Translations under genes and position numbers: made by a program
Shown: in pieces, positions 7,721-15,858 of the stretch
How positions within the stretch are numbered: position 1 is the first letter of the stretch
How the letters are laid out: each line of letters opens with the position of its first letter
From: Sphingosinicella terrae
GTDB taxonomy: Bacteria > Pseudomonadota > Alphaproteobacteria > Sphingomonadales > Sphingomonadaceae
Direction: 5' to 3'
DNA: 64,000 nucleotides
NCBI RefSeq assembly: GCF_003347635.1
Contig: NZ_QDFY01000010.1
Span: forward strand, 88,751 to 152,750
Notes under the pieces: model-generated
Databases searched by the model: none
What the model saw: the letters and a program-made list of their open reading frames with translations, nothing else
What the model was told of the DNA's origin: nothing

Positions 7721-8305
7721 ATGATACGCGTCATCATCGGGTCGGTGGCCGCATCGGTCGCGATGTTCGTCATCGGCTTCATCTTCTTCGGGCCCGTCGG
7801 CCTGAGCGGGCTCGCCAGCGGCAGCCTCGACGATAGCCAGGCCGCCGCGGTCCAGCAGACGATGGCGGCCAACCTCCCCGGCACCGGCACCTATTTCGTG
7901 CCCTCGCCGGAGCGCTCCGCGGCGCAGACGGTGATGTACGGGCAGGGCCCGATCGCGACGATCCACTACAATACCGGCGGATTCGCCGCGACCGATCCCG
8001 GCGCCCTGCTCGGTGGCCTGGTGTTCAACTTCCTGGTGGCGCTGATGATCGGCGCGGCCCTGATCGGAATCGACCGGCGCGTGCCCGATTTCGGCTCGCG
8101 GGCGAGAGTGGCGGTGATCATCGCGGTGGCCGCGGCGGCCTTCACCCACCTCGGGTCGCCCATCTACTTCCACCATGGCTGGGGCCATTTCATCTACCTG
8201 TTCATCGCCGATTCGCTCGCGCTGGCCGCCGCCGGAATCGTCGTCGCCTGGTTCCTGCCGGTATCCCGGTCGGCGCCGCCCGCCGACGCCCCCACGGACG
8301 TCTGA
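7721..8305 (+). CDS. Uncharacterised integral membrane protein
   Basis: A 194-residue protein with an N-terminal helix (about residues 4-26), an extracytoplasmic loop of about 80 residues, then three helices (about 107-126, 134-152, 165-184). The loop contains VMYGQGPIATIHYNTGG and the third loop SPIYFHHGWGHF, which are His-rich and might bind metal. I do not recognise the family with confidence. A CAGGGAGGA box precedes ATG 7721. It is monocistronic between gmk and the convergent ATP12 gene. Confidence 0.6.
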   Translation: MIRVIIGSVAASVAMFVIGFIFFGPVGLSGLASGSLDDSQAAAVQQTMAANLPGTGTYFVPSPERSAAQTVMYGQGPIATIHYNTGGFAATDPGALLGGLVFNFLVALMIGAALIGIDRRVPDFGSRARVAVIIAVAAAAFTHLGSPIYFHHGWGHFIYLFIADSLALAAAGIVVAWFLPVSRSAPPADAPTDV

Positions 8306-8319
8306 CGGGGCAAGGCCCG

Positions 8320-9045
8320 CTACGGCTTTTCGGCGAGCAGGGTCAGGAATCGATATCCGGCCTCGAAGTCCCGGCGGCGGGCTTCGAGCGCCTTCGCGGC
8401 CTCGGCATCCTCGCCCCATTGCTCCGCCTGCCATTCCTCGTCGAGCGAGGCGGCGGCCCAGGCCGTGCCGGGATCGAACTCGCCCTCCGCCAGCGCCAGC
8501 GCGATGACGAGCGAGCCGGAAACGGTCACCAGCGGGGACAGGCCGGCCAGCTCGAACGGGCCGCGTGCCCGCACCGCGGCGGCGAGGCGCTCCACCGTCA
8601 CCGGCGACTGCGCCCGGTGCAGGATTCCGGGGACGATCTCGAAGTCGATGTCGTAGCGGCGGCGCGCCCAGGCGAGGAGCGGGTCCCAGCGCTGCGCTTG
8701 CCGTTCGACCAGCAGAGGCGGCGCTTCGGCGCGATAGCAGAGAAGGTCGCTCTCGCCATAGACGGCGAGGCCGCCGGCGAACGCCTCGGCCGATGGCGCC
8801 ACCCGGTCGATCGCCGCATTGGCGAGCCCGGTCAACGGCATCGATCGCGGGTCGATCGTCTCGCCCTGCGCGTTCCATTCCTCGGATATGGCTTCGGCCA
8901 GCGCAGCGGTCGGCACGGCGAGCGGCTGCCGGCCTGGCGTGCGGATCGGCCGCCCATCGAGCTCGATCGTGCTGCCGGCCGCGACGCGGGCCGCCTCGTA
9001 GAAGCGCTTCAAGCCTCGGGTTCTCGCCAGCGACGAGCCAGCCAT
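8320..9045 (-). CDS. ATP12-family F1-ATPase assembly chaperone
   Basis: A 241-residue homologue of mitochondrial Atp12, which binds the alpha subunit of F1 during ATP synthase assembly; bacterial copies are essentially confined to alphaproteobacteria. Family features are the KRFYEAARV start, LDGRPIRTPGRQPLAVPTAALAEAISEEW (about residues 29-57), ETIDPRSMPLTGLANAAID, and the YGESDLLCYRA motif near 96-106. The start ATG at 9045 overlaps the end of the small membrane protein gene by 37 bases. It is the last gene of the minus-strand operon that begins with rluC. In-frame codons further upstream lie inside the neighbouring gene. Confidence 0.9.
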   Translation of the reverse strand: MAGSSLARTRGLKRFYEAARVAAGSTIELDGRPIRTPGRQPLAVPTAALAEAISEEWNAQGETIDPRSMPLTGLANAAIDRVAPSAEAFAGGLAVYGESDLLCYRAEAPPLLVERQAQRWDPLLAWARRRYDIDFEIVPGILHRAQSPVTVERLAAAVRARGPFELAGLSPLVTVSGSLVIALALAEGEFDPGTAWAAASLDEEWQAEQWGEDAEAAKALEARRRDFEAGYRFLTLLAEKP

Positions 9046-9236
9046 TTCGGGCCGTAGAAGCTGATGACGAGGAAGATCAGAGCGAGCGGGAAGCCGATGA
9101 TCGAGCCGCCGGCGACGAACAGGTCGCTTTGCCACAGAGCGAGCGAGAGCAGGACCGCGATGGTCGCGCCGATGCGCAGCAGGTTCATCAGGATGAAGCG
9201 GTTCCGCCACATCCGTTCCTGGTCGGGGGAGGTCAT
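9009..9236 (-). CDS. Small two-helix membrane protein
   Basis: A 75-residue protein with two hydrophobic helices (about residues 22-40 and 43-61) and charged ends (WRNRF at the start, RRWREPEA at the end). No family is recognised. Its ATG overlaps the stop of the HAD phosphatase gene by 4 bases, and its own end overlaps the ATP12 gene by 37 bases, so it appears to be a translated member of the rluC operon. Its position next to an ATP synthase assembly factor is suggestive, but no role is demonstrated. Confidence 0.7.
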   Translation of the reverse strand: MTSPDQERMWRNRFILMNLLRIGATIAVLLSLALWQSDLFVAGGSIIGFPLALIFLVISFYGPKWLARRWREPEA

Positions 9237-9892
9237 GCGAGCACCTTCGTCAGTTCGAGGATGTCGAGCGGGTGTTCCGCGAGATGGTGCGCCCCCGCCT
9301 GCAGCAGCCGATCCGTCTCATGATAGCCCCAAGTGGCGCCGATCGCCGTCGCACCGGCGGAGCATGCCATCGCCATGTCGTAGCTGGTGTCGCCGATCAC
9401 CAGCGTGGTCTCCGGCGCCGCGCCCGCGTCGGCGATCGCCTGCAGCACCATCGAGGGATGCGGCTTGGACGGATGGCGGTCGGCGGTCTGCAAGGTGACG
9501 AATCGGCTGGAAAGGCCGTGATGCTCGAGGCACAAGGCGAGGCCGCGGTCCGACTTGCCGGTGGCGACGCCGAGCAGCCAGCCTGCGCCATCGAGCCGGG
9601 CGAGCAGGTCGCTTATGCCCTCGTAGAGCGGCTCGTCGGCAAGCCCCTGCCGCCGCATCGCCAGGAAGGTCGCCTTGTAGGATTCCGCCAGCGCCGCGTG
9701 GAAGTCCGGCTCCGCCTCGGGAAGCATCTCGCGCATCGCCTCGACCAGGCTGAGGCCGACGATGGAGCGGGTGCGCTCCCGCGCCGGCGGCTCGAGCCCC
9801 GCCGAGACGAAGCAGTCTTCCATCGCCGCACAGATATTGTGCTGGCTGTCGACGAGGGTGCCGTCGCAGTCGAAGATGACGAGGCGATTCAC
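9233..9892 (-). CDS. HAD-IA hydrolase, phosphoglycolate-phosphatase-like
   Basis: A 219-residue HAD-superfamily phosphatase with motif I DCDGTLVDS (residues 8-16), motif II ATGKSDRG (about 110-117), the motif III Lys in SKPHPSMV and motif IV VIGDTSYDMAMA (about 166-177). The helical cap between motifs I and II is the small type seen in Gph-like enzymes that hydrolyse small phosphate esters. The start codon is GTG (9892-9890). It overlaps the TGA that would end an unshifted paiB by 4 bases, which is typical of a tightly coupled operon and supports the view that the paiB frame is damaged. Confidence 0.85.
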   Translation of the reverse strand: MNRLVIFDCDGTLVDSQHNICAAMEDCFVSAGLEPPARERTRSIVGLSLVEAMREMLPEAEPDFHAALAESYKATFLAMRRQGLADEPLYEGISDLLARLDGAGWLLGVATGKSDRGLALCLEHHGLSSRFVTLQTADRHPSKPHPSMVLQAIADAGAAPETTLVIGDTSYDMAMACSAGATAIGATWGYHETDRLLQAGAHHLAEHPLDILELTKVLA

Positions 9893-9923
9893 CGCTCCGG
9901 CTTCGCCGCCGGCACGGGGCGCA

Positions 9924-10493
9924 TCATTTCGGCCATGGCCGGGTGGTGCGGCGCCAGGCCGTCGGCGGCCCCCTCTCGCTCGGCGACTTTCTTGTTCTGG
10001 CCGAGCTTTCGCGTCCCCTCAGCGCGTCGATGCGCAGCTCGAATCCGACGATGGCTTTGAGCATGGCCTCGAAACGTCCGGGCGTCATCTTGCCGCGCGT
10101 CCAGGCCGGCTTCGGCGCCAGCCGCGACTCGTGCTCCTCGCTGAGCCGATCGAGCATGTCCGCCAGCTCCGCTTCCTCCACCTGGCGCACCGGGCCTTCT
10201 GCCTCGACCGCGACATAGTTCCAGGTCGGCACCTGGTCGTCGGTGCCGTACCAGTCCGGGCTGATATAGGAATCGGCGCCCAGGCAGGAGACGATCGCCC
10301 GGGATCCGTCGAGCAGCCGAGCGCAGCTATTGGCCCGTGACAGGTGAAAGAGCAGCCGCTCCTGGCCGAGGACGACGACCGGAGCATGGGCGATTGCGGG
10401 GCCCTCGGCGCAGATCGTGCAGAAGGAGATCCGCCGGACGAAATCCAGCATCTCGCCGCGTTCCTCCCAGGTGAAGGCGCGATTGGGATGCAT
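9924..10493 (-). CDS. paiB: PaiB-family FMN-binding protein with frameshifted C terminus
   Basis: As read, a 189-residue protein of the PaiB (FMN-binding negative regulator / split-barrel) family: MHPNRAFTW start, HAPVVV, LLFHLSRANSCARLL, PTWNYVAVEAEG and IVGFELRIDAL. After the last of these the frame becomes basic and non-homologous and ends at 9924. In the next frame the sequence reads GTRKLGQNKKVAEREGAADG, the conserved end of PaiB proteins, and continues to a TGA at 9889 that overlaps the next gene's GTG by 4 bases. One G appears to be missing from the run at 10015-10018. The gene start overlaps the rluC stop by one base (TAATG). Real mutation or sequencing error cannot be separated here. 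Confidence 0.75.
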   Translation of the reverse strand: MHPNRAFTWEERGEMLDFVRRISFCTICAEGPAIAHAPVVVLGQERLLFHLSRANSCARLLDGSRAIVSCLGADSYISPDWYGTDDQVPTWNYVAVEAEGPVRQVEEAELADMLDRLSEEHESRLAPKPAWTRGKMTPGRFEAMLKAIVGFELRIDALRGRESSARTRKSPSERGPPTAWRRTTRPWPK

Positions 10494-11590
10494 TAGCCGC
10501 GCCTCCGGCTGCGGCGCTCGCCTCGCCTCTCCTTGCGTCTCGCCTTCGCCGCCGCCGACACGGCCTTGCGCTTGCCTTCGGGCGTCTCGGAAAAGCGGAC
10601 CTCGTCGAGGGGCAGGTCGCCGAGCGCGGGATCGAAGCCCAGGGAGGCCAGGCTCTCGCGAAAATGCTCGGGCGGCTCGGCCGTCACCTCGATCCGGCCG
10701 CCGTCCGGATGATCGATCCTGAGGCGGCGCGCGTGGAGATGGAGCTTGCGGCTGATCGATCCGGTCAGGAACGCCTCCTGACCCGCATATTTGCCGTCGC
10801 CGACGATCGGATGGCCGATCGCCGCCATATGGACGCGCAATTGATGGGTCCGGCCGGTATAAGGCTGGAGCTCGACCCAGGCCGCCCGGTTGCCGGCCCG
10901 CTCGAGGACGCGGTAGCGGGTCCGGGCCGGCTGCCCGTTCTCCTCGTCGACATGCATCTTCTCGCCCCCCGTGCCCGGCTGCTTGGAGATGGGAAGCTCG
11001 ATCATCCCGTCCTCGATCGACGGCACGCCGACCACCAGCGCCCAATAGACCTTGCGGGCCGTGCGGCCTGAAAAGGCCTTTGAGAAGAAGGCTGCCGCAC
11101 GGGCGGTGCGGGCGACCAGCAGCACGCCCGAAGTGTCTTTGTCCAGGCGGTGGACGAGCTTGGGCCGGGGCGCCTCCTCATCCTCGACGAGGCCGTCGAG
11201 CAGCCGGTCGAGATGGACGTTGGTGCGCGTCCCGCCCTGCGTCGCGAGCCCCGGCGGCTTGTCGACGACGATCGCCGCCGCATCGCGGTGGATGACGAGG
11301 GAGCGGACGAACTCGATCTCGTCCGGGCTGAGCGACTCCCGCTTCGGCCCTGCCGGCGCCCGCGGCTTCTCGCTTTCCTCGATCGGCGGGACTCGGATCG
11401 TCTGCCCCGCCTCGATCCGGTCGCCCGGGGCCGCGCGCTTGCCGTCGAGCCTGATCTGCCCGGTCCGCGCCCAGCGCGACACCATGCCGAAGCTCGCCTC
11501 CGGAAGGTTGCGCTTGAACCAGCGGTCGAGGCGGATGCCGTCATCCTCCTCGTTCACGCGGAAGGTGCGGACCTGGTCGGACGCGCCCAT
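10493..11590 (-). CDS. rluC: RluC-type 23S rRNA pseudouridine synthase
   Basis: A 365-residue pseudouridine synthase of the RluA/RluC/RluD family. Residues about 10-60 form an S4 RNA-binding domain (GIRLDRWFKRNLPEASFG). The catalytic domain carries the HRLDKDTSGVLLVAR motif with its catalytic Asp (about residues 147-161), plus PYTGRTHQLRVH (about 243-254). The last 25 residues are a very basic tail that likely binds rRNA. The rluC rather than rluD identity rests on the S4 domain and length and is probable, not certain. It is the first gene of the operon rluC-paiB-HAD-small membrane protein-ATP12. Confidence 0.85.
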   Translation of the reverse strand: MGASDQVRTFRVNEEDDGIRLDRWFKRNLPEASFGMVSRWARTGQIRLDGKRAAPGDRIEAGQTIRVPPIEESEKPRAPAGPKRESLSPDEIEFVRSLVIHRDAAAIVVDKPPGLATQGGTRTNVHLDRLLDGLVEDEEAPRPKLVHRLDKDTSGVLLVARTARAAAFFSKAFSGRTARKVYWALVVGVPSIEDGMIELPISKQPGTGGEKMHVDEENGQPARTRYRVLERAGNRAAWVELQPYTGRTHQLRVHMAAIGHPIVGDGKYAGQEAFLTGSISRKLHLHARRLRIDHPDGGRIEVTAEPPEHFRESLASLGFDPALGDLPLDEVRFSETPEGKRKAVSAAAKARRKERRGERRSRRRG

Positions 11591-11713
11591 GTCAGTGCCC
11601 CGCCCTGCGCGAGGCGGGCGCGCCTTCTGGTGGGACGGAAAGGTGAGCGGGCATCGCCGCGCATGTAGCGATGCCCCGGCGGCCGCGCCAGTGCGGCGGC
11701 CCCGCCGGAGGCC

Positions 11714-12385
11714 TCAGGCGCCGCGATTGACGATCAGCGCGACGTCCGATCCCCGCGCGAGCGGGGTGACGATCAGGTAGAAGGCGCCGTCGGTCGACGG
11801 ATTGACCCCGCCGAGGACATGGTCGCCGCCGCGGACCTGGTGCTCGGCCGAGAAGCCGGCCCGGCTGGCGAGGGCGCGATAATGATCGAGCACGCGCGCA
11901 TAGGCATCGGCGGTGCGGAAGGTGACCACCCGCATCCGGCAGTCGCCCGAATCGCTGCCGGCGGCCTCGGTCAGCCGTCCGCCCGGATAGAGCGGGAATT
12001 CCCGCGGCAGCCGCTGCGCCCATTGCGCGCCATAGTCGAACGGCACGCCGCAGCCGTTCGCCGACAGCGAGGCCGGGGCGACGCTCGCGCCCCCGCCGGC
12101 GCGGCCGGCCTGGCCGGCGCCCTCGGCGGCGGATCCGGCCGGATATTGCGCCTGCATTGGTGCCTCCGGCGGGCGCACCGTGTTCGGATGGGCCTGCTGG
12201 ACGAGATTGGGGTCGACCAGGATCTGGTCCTCCAGCGCGCTGGTCAGCGCGGGATCGGCGCCGTTGGCGAGCAAGGCATTGTCGATCTCGGCGAGATTGT
12301 TCTCGCTTCCGCCGCTGCAGGCGCCGAGCGCGAGCAGGGCGGCGAAGGCGGCCGGGAGGGCCAGTCTGGCAAGGCGGTCGGGCAT
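11714..12385 (-). CDS. Lipoprotein of unknown function
   Basis: A 223-residue predicted lipoprotein: the signal MPDRLARLALPAAFAALLAL is followed by the lipobox LGAC (Cys about residue 23). The mature part is Ala/Gly/Pro-rich up to residue 110. A folded C-terminal region follows with GCGVPFDYGAQWAQRLP, FPLYPGGRLTEAAG, CRMRVVTFRTADAYARVLDHY and PSTDGAFYLIV. It is probably exposed at the cell envelope. The start ATG at 12385 directly precedes the signal; upstream in-frame codons add a non-signal extension. No family assigned. Confidence 0.75.
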   Translation of the reverse strand: MPDRLARLALPAAFAALLALGACSGGSENNLAEIDNALLANGADPALTSALEDQILVDPNLVQQAHPNTVRPPEAPMQAQYPAGSAAEGAGQAGRAGGGASVAPASLSANGCGVPFDYGAQWAQRLPREFPLYPGGRLTEAAGSDSGDCRMRVVTFRTADAYARVLDHYRALASRAGFSAEHQVRGGDHVLGGVNPSTDGAFYLIVTPLARGSDVALIVNRGA

Positions 12386-12449
12386 GGTGGTCGCTCCTCT
12401 TGGCCGCCTCATAACCCAGGCCGGGCCGCCAAGGCGTGTCCAACCATGG

Positions 12450-12836
12450 TTAATCCGTGCCGCCCGCCCCGTCCGTCCCGGAACGGGACCGCCACCAGGC
12501 AAAGGTTTCCGCCTGGACGCCGGCGATGAACCGCGCCGCTTCCGGACCCTTCCACGGCCCCTCGTAGAAGCGGCCGCGGGCGCCGCCGCCCACCCACCAG
12601 CCCTGGCCCGGGAGGCCGTCGCTCTGCCGCACGACGAGGACCGCGAGCTCGGGCTCGCCGCGCGCCGCCGCGGCCCGGTCGATCTCGCCGAGCATCGCGC
12701 ACAATTGCCGCATCTTCGGACGGGAGAAGGCGTAGCCGAGCCGCTCGAGCAGCTCCGAATAGGTCAGGGCGATCCCCGCCTTCGCGGCGGCGACGAGATG
12801 GGCGCGGACTTCGTCGGGATCGGCGAGCGGCGACAT
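12450..12836 (-). CDS. Conserved hypothetical protein with N-terminal helical domain
   Basis: A 128-residue soluble protein. The N-terminal half is helical (LTYSELLERLGYAFSRPKMR, about residues 24-43, followed by CAMLGEIDRAAAARGEP) and resembles a small winged-helix unit. The centre has ELAVLVVRQSDGLPGQGWW (about 62-80), and the end is Trp- and Arg-rich. Similar short proteins are, to my recollection, often mislabelled in sphingomonad genomes as phosphoribosyl enzymes; I see no PRPP motif and give no function. It stands 64 bases upstream of the lipoprotein gene on the same strand. Confidence 0.6.
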   Translation of the reverse strand: MSPLADPDEVRAHLVAAAKAGIALTYSELLERLGYAFSRPKMRQLCAMLGEIDRAAAARGEPELAVLVVRQSDGLPGQGWWVGGGARGRFYEGPWKGPEAARFIAGVQAETFAWWRSRSGTDGAGGTD

Positions 12837-12867
12837 GGCGTCCAGCCTGCCGCCGCCGCCGCTCCTG

Positions 12868-13386
12868 TCAATTGCGGTCGGACAGGAGCAACCGGCCCTC
12901 CGTCCCGCCGCCGTCGCGCGGCGCCAGGCGCAAGGTGAACCGGCCGCCGTCGCGGCCGGCGGTTCCGGAGAGCCTCAGGCCGCTCCCCTCCGGCGCCTGC
13001 GCCTCGACGCTGATGTCCTCGCGGCGGGCGGGATCCCGATACCAGGCGGCGACCCTGTCGACCGCGTCGCCGGAGCTGAAGCGAAGCTCGACCTCGCCGT
13101 CGCCCTCGCCGCCGCTTTGGTCCGGACGGCCCTGGACGTGGATGCCGGCCATGGTCGAGCCCGGATAGATGAGCCCGTCCTGCTGGTCGACGTCTGACCT
13201 GACGCCCTCGGGAATGGCGATCGACAGGTTGAAGCCGGGGGCCTCGACGGTGAGGCGGCCTTCCTCGGCACGGCCCTCGGCCGAGGCATTCTCGGCGACG
13301 GGCGGCGCATCGTTGCCGATCCGGGCCTCGCAGCCGCCGAGCGCGGCGGCCGCGGCCGCGGTGAGCAGGGTGAGACGTAGGGCCAT
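12868..13386 (-). CDS. Putative lipoprotein
   Basis: A 172-residue predicted lipoprotein: signal MALRLTLLTAAAAAALGGC with the lipobox Cys at residue 19. The mature region contains LTVEAPGFNLSIAIPEG, a GLIYPGSTMAGIHVQG segment, and DAVDRVAAWYRDPARREDI, which resembles the short DUF-type 'pIII-less' envelope domain seen near stress proteins. No family is assigned. Located 31 bases upstream of the previous hypothetical gene, same strand. The ATG at 13386 is preceded by GAGGAGGTA. Confidence 0.7.
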   Translation of the reverse strand: MALRLTLLTAAAAAALGGCEARIGNDAPPVAENASAEGRAEEGRLTVEAPGFNLSIAIPEGVRSDVDQQDGLIYPGSTMAGIHVQGRPDQSGGEGDGEVELRFSSGDAVDRVAAWYRDPARREDISVEAQAPEGSGLRLSGTAGRDGGRFTLRLAPRDGGGTEGRLLLSDRN

Positions 13387-13464
13387 GGCGTACCTCCTCG
13401 CGTCAGACTAGCTGTGTTACATGCATAATACAATCGCCGGCTTGCCGGCCCTTGGCGCGAGGCT

Positions 13465-13799
13465 TAGGGCCCAAGCTCGATTAGGAGACGGTCGTGACGG
13501 GTTCGATTTTGTTGTCCGGCAAGGAGCAAGGAGGGAGCGATGCTTGTGCATCGTGACCGACGCAGCGACGCCGTCCGGGCGGCAAAGTGCAGCAGGTCGC
13601 CATGTCCCCCGGACATGGCTGCGGATTGCCGGGGGCAATCCGCACCTGTGCACAGCCCGCCGCTTCGCGGTCGGCCGGAGGCGGCGGCTGGCGTCGTCGA
13701 TCGGCTCGGCCGGGTCCCCAGCCCGGCCTGCGCCGCTCTCCTATCCAGCCGCCGCCTCCGGCCGATCCCGATCCGCCTCCTAATCGAGCTTGGACCCTA
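13465..13799. mobile_element. MITE-like element with inverted terminal repeats and internal palindromes
   Basis: A 335-base gene-free block bounded by inverted arms at 13465-13487 and 13777-13799 that match at 22 of 23 positions; both arms share CCAAGCTCGATTAGGAG or its complement. Each outer end is a TA dinucleotide, as expected for a TA-duplicating element of the IS630/mariner type. Inside are a perfect 21-bp inverted repeat (13671-13691 with 13745-13765), a 10-bp-stem hairpin at 13621-13643, and a 7-bp-stem hairpin at 13601-13617. No transposase is present. It fills the space before rarD. The mobile nature is inferred. Confidence 0.55.
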
Positions 13800-13810
13800 G
13801 GGCGCGCGCC

Positions 13811-14719
13811 ATGCCATCCGATGCCGGAAGCCAGCGCACCGGGCTCCTGCTCGGCTTCACCGCCTATCTCCTCTGGGGCGTGCTCCCGCTCTATTTCAAG
13901 GCGCTCGCCCATGTGTCGGCACTCGAGATCGTCGCCCATCGGATCGTCTGGTCGATCGCCTTCCTGGCCTTGCTGATCACCTTCTGGCGGCGCTGGTCGG
14001 CGATCCGTGCGGCGCTGGGCAGCGGCCGCGTCGTCGTCACCCTGATCGTCACTTCGCTGCTCATCGCGATCAACTGGCTGACCTACATCTATGCGGTGGT
14101 CAGCGGCCATGTGCTCGAAGGAAGCCTCGGCTATTATCTCAACCCGCTGATCAACGTCCTGCTCGGCGTCGTCCTGCTCGGGGAGCGTCTCACCCGGCCG
14201 CAGGTCTTCGCCACCGTGCTGGCCGGGGCCGGCGTGGCGGTGCTCGCGGTCGGCGCAGGTTCGGGGCTGTGGATCAGCCTCACCCTCGCCGCGAGCTTCG
14301 GTCTCTACGGCTTTGTCCGCAAGGTCGCGCCGGTCGATTCGGCCGAGGGCCTGTCGATCGAGACGGCGATGCTCGCGCCGGTCGCGCTCGCCTGGCTGCT
14401 GTGGATGCGCGCTTCCGGGGAGCTCGCCTTCGGCCATGTCGGACTCGGCACCGATATCCTGCTCGCGCTCGGCGGCATGATCACCGCCATTCCCCTGCTT
14501 CTCTTCACCGCCGCCGCGCGCCGGCTGCCTTATTCGACCCTCGGATTTCTCCAATATGTCGCGCCGTCGCTCCAGTTCCTGCTCGCGGTGCTGGCGTTCG
14601 GCGAGCCGCTGACCGTCCCGCACCTGGTCTGCTTCGGCGCGATCTGGACTGCCCTCGCCATCTTCACGGTCGAAGGCGTGCGGGCGGCCCGCTCCCGGAC
14701 CGCCAAGATTCCTTCCTGA
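13811..14719 (+). CDS. rarD: RarD-type EamA/DMT transporter
   Basis: A 302-residue inner-membrane protein with about ten transmembrane helices and the RarD signature near the N terminus: GFTAYLLWGVLPLYFKAL, then VSALEIVAHRIVWSIAF. Later LGYYLNPLINVLLGVVLLGE and YVAPSLQFLLAVLAFGE match the EamA repeat ends. RarD proteins are thought to export metabolites, some linked to chloramphenicol tolerance; the substrate is unknown. I chose ATG 13811 because the ATG seven codons earlier overlaps the inverted repeat of the neighbouring element. It is transcribed away from that element. Confidence 0.9.
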   Translation: MPSDAGSQRTGLLLGFTAYLLWGVLPLYFKALAHVSALEIVAHRIVWSIAFLALLITFWRRWSAIRAALGSGRVVVTLIVTSLLIAINWLTYIYAVVSGHVLEGSLGYYLNPLINVLLGVVLLGERLTRPQVFATVLAGAGVAVLAVGAGSGLWISLTLAASFGLYGFVRKVAPVDSAEGLSIETAMLAPVALAWLLWMRASGELAFGHVGLGTDILLALGGMITAIPLLLFTAAARRLPYSTLGFLQYVAPSLQFLLAVLAFGEPLTVPHLVCFGAIWTALAIFTVEGVRAARSRTAKIPS

Positions 14720-14777
14720 CGTCTTTGTCGGCGCCGCGAATCGCCTTATCCTCAGGCGACCGGCAGGAGGCGGCGAC

Positions 14778-15374
14778 ATGCAGACCGATCCCAGGGTGGA
14801 CGCCTATATCGCGCGGCAGGCGGATTTCGCCCGGCCGATCCTCGAGCATCTGCGCGCGCTGGTTCACGCGGCCTGTCCCGACGGCGTCGAGACGCTGAAA
14901 TGGGGCATGCCCTATTTCACCTATCGCGGCATCCTGCTCGCCGGCATGTCGGCGTTCAGGACGCACGCCGCCTTCGGCTTCTGGCGGGGCAGCCAGATCG
15001 TCGGCGAAGGCGGCGCGCAGGGCGAGGGGATGGGACAGTTCGGCCGCCTGCGCAGTGTCGAGGATCTGCCGCCGCAGGCCGAGCTCGAAGCGATGGTCCG
15101 CAAGGCGATGGAGCTCGCCGAATCGGGCGTGAGGCCGCCTCGCGCGACGAAGCCCAAGGCGCCTCTCGCCGTGCCGCAGGACATGCGCGCCGCCCTCGAT
15201 GCCAATGCCGCCGCGGCCGCGACCTTCGACGGCTTCCCGCCGGGGGCGCAGCGCGACTATGTCGACTGGATCGGCGGCGCCAAGCGCGACGAGACGCGGA
15301 CGAAGCGGCTCGCTTTGGCCGTCGAGTGGCTGGCCGAGGGCAAGCGCCGCCACTGGAAATACGAGAATTGCTGA
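14778..15374 (+). CDS. YdeI/OmpD-associated family protein (DUF1801 type)
   Basis: A 198-residue cytoplasmic protein. The N-terminal part (about residues 15-115) is a DUF1801 domain with ALVHAACPDGVETLKWGMPYF and ILLAGMSAFRTHAAFGFW. The C-terminal part (about 130-195) is the YdeI 'bacteriocin-protection' region with DGFPPGAQRDYVDWIGGAK and TRTKRLALAVEWLAEGK. Members have been annotated as OmpD-associated; the mechanism is unclear. It lies 58 bases after rarD on the same strand with a GGAGG box before the ATG. Confidence 0.8.
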   Translation: MQTDPRVDAYIARQADFARPILEHLRALVHAACPDGVETLKWGMPYFTYRGILLAGMSAFRTHAAFGFWRGSQIVGEGGAQGEGMGQFGRLRSVEDLPPQAELEAMVRKAMELAESGVRPPRATKPKAPLAVPQDMRAALDANAAAAATFDGFPPGAQRDYVDWIGGAKRDETRTKRLALAVEWLAEGKRRHWKYENC

Positions 15375-15386
15375 GGCGCGTGCGGC

Positions 15387-15788
15387 TCAGCCCTCGCGCG
15401 ACGCCGCCGCCGGCGGACCGTCGAGCGGCCGGCATTCCGGCAGGCCGAGCTGGCGCATCTCGGTGCACTGCCGGACCTGGGTGTCGCCATTGGGGGCGAT
15501 GAACACGGCCCACCGGCGCTCGTCGTTGCACAGCGCCACCCACAGCGCCATCTGGCGGTAATCCTCCTGGTAGCCGGCCGCCTCGACCCGCTGGCAGCGG
15601 CGGCCATTGTCGCGGATCGCCCGCATCAGCCCGAGCCGCTGCATGTCGGGAGTCAGCGCGGTCAGCTGGTCGTGATGGGGATTGGTGATCTTGATCGGGG
15701 GCCGCGGCTCGGCCGCCGGCGGCGAATCGCAGCCGGCGGCGGCCAGGACCGCCATTCCGATGAGCCCCTGCCTCGCCGCCCGCCTCAT
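15387..15788 (-). CDS. Putative lipoprotein
   Basis: A 133-residue predicted lipoprotein: [20 protein letters not shown] with the lipobox Cys at residue 20. The mature part contains [20 protein letters not shown], a [20 protein letters not shown] segment, and further Cys in [24 protein letters not shown] and PEC, so disulfides are likely. Similar short proteins are common in sphingomonads without known function. ATG 15788 (with GAGGG eight bases upstream) gives a compact signal; ATG 15818 would add ten residues. Confidence 0.65.
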   Translation of the reverse strand: MRRAARQGLIGMAVLAAAGCDSPPAAEPRPPIKITNPHHDQLTALTPDMQRLGLMRAIRDNGRRCQRVEAAGYQEDYRQMALWVALCNDERRWAVFIAPNGDTQVRQCTEMRQLGLPECRPLDGPPAAASREG

Positions 15789-15858
15789 GTCCTCGGCCCT
15801 CGCCGCATTCTTCACCATGCTCTCCGTTGAATGGGGCGTGCGCCCCGGCCTTCCCGGC

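Noticed and set aside
13421..13800. Open frames inside the inverted-repeat element
   Set aside because: They translate the palindromes into Arg/Ala/Pro-rich strings and share no motif with transposases.
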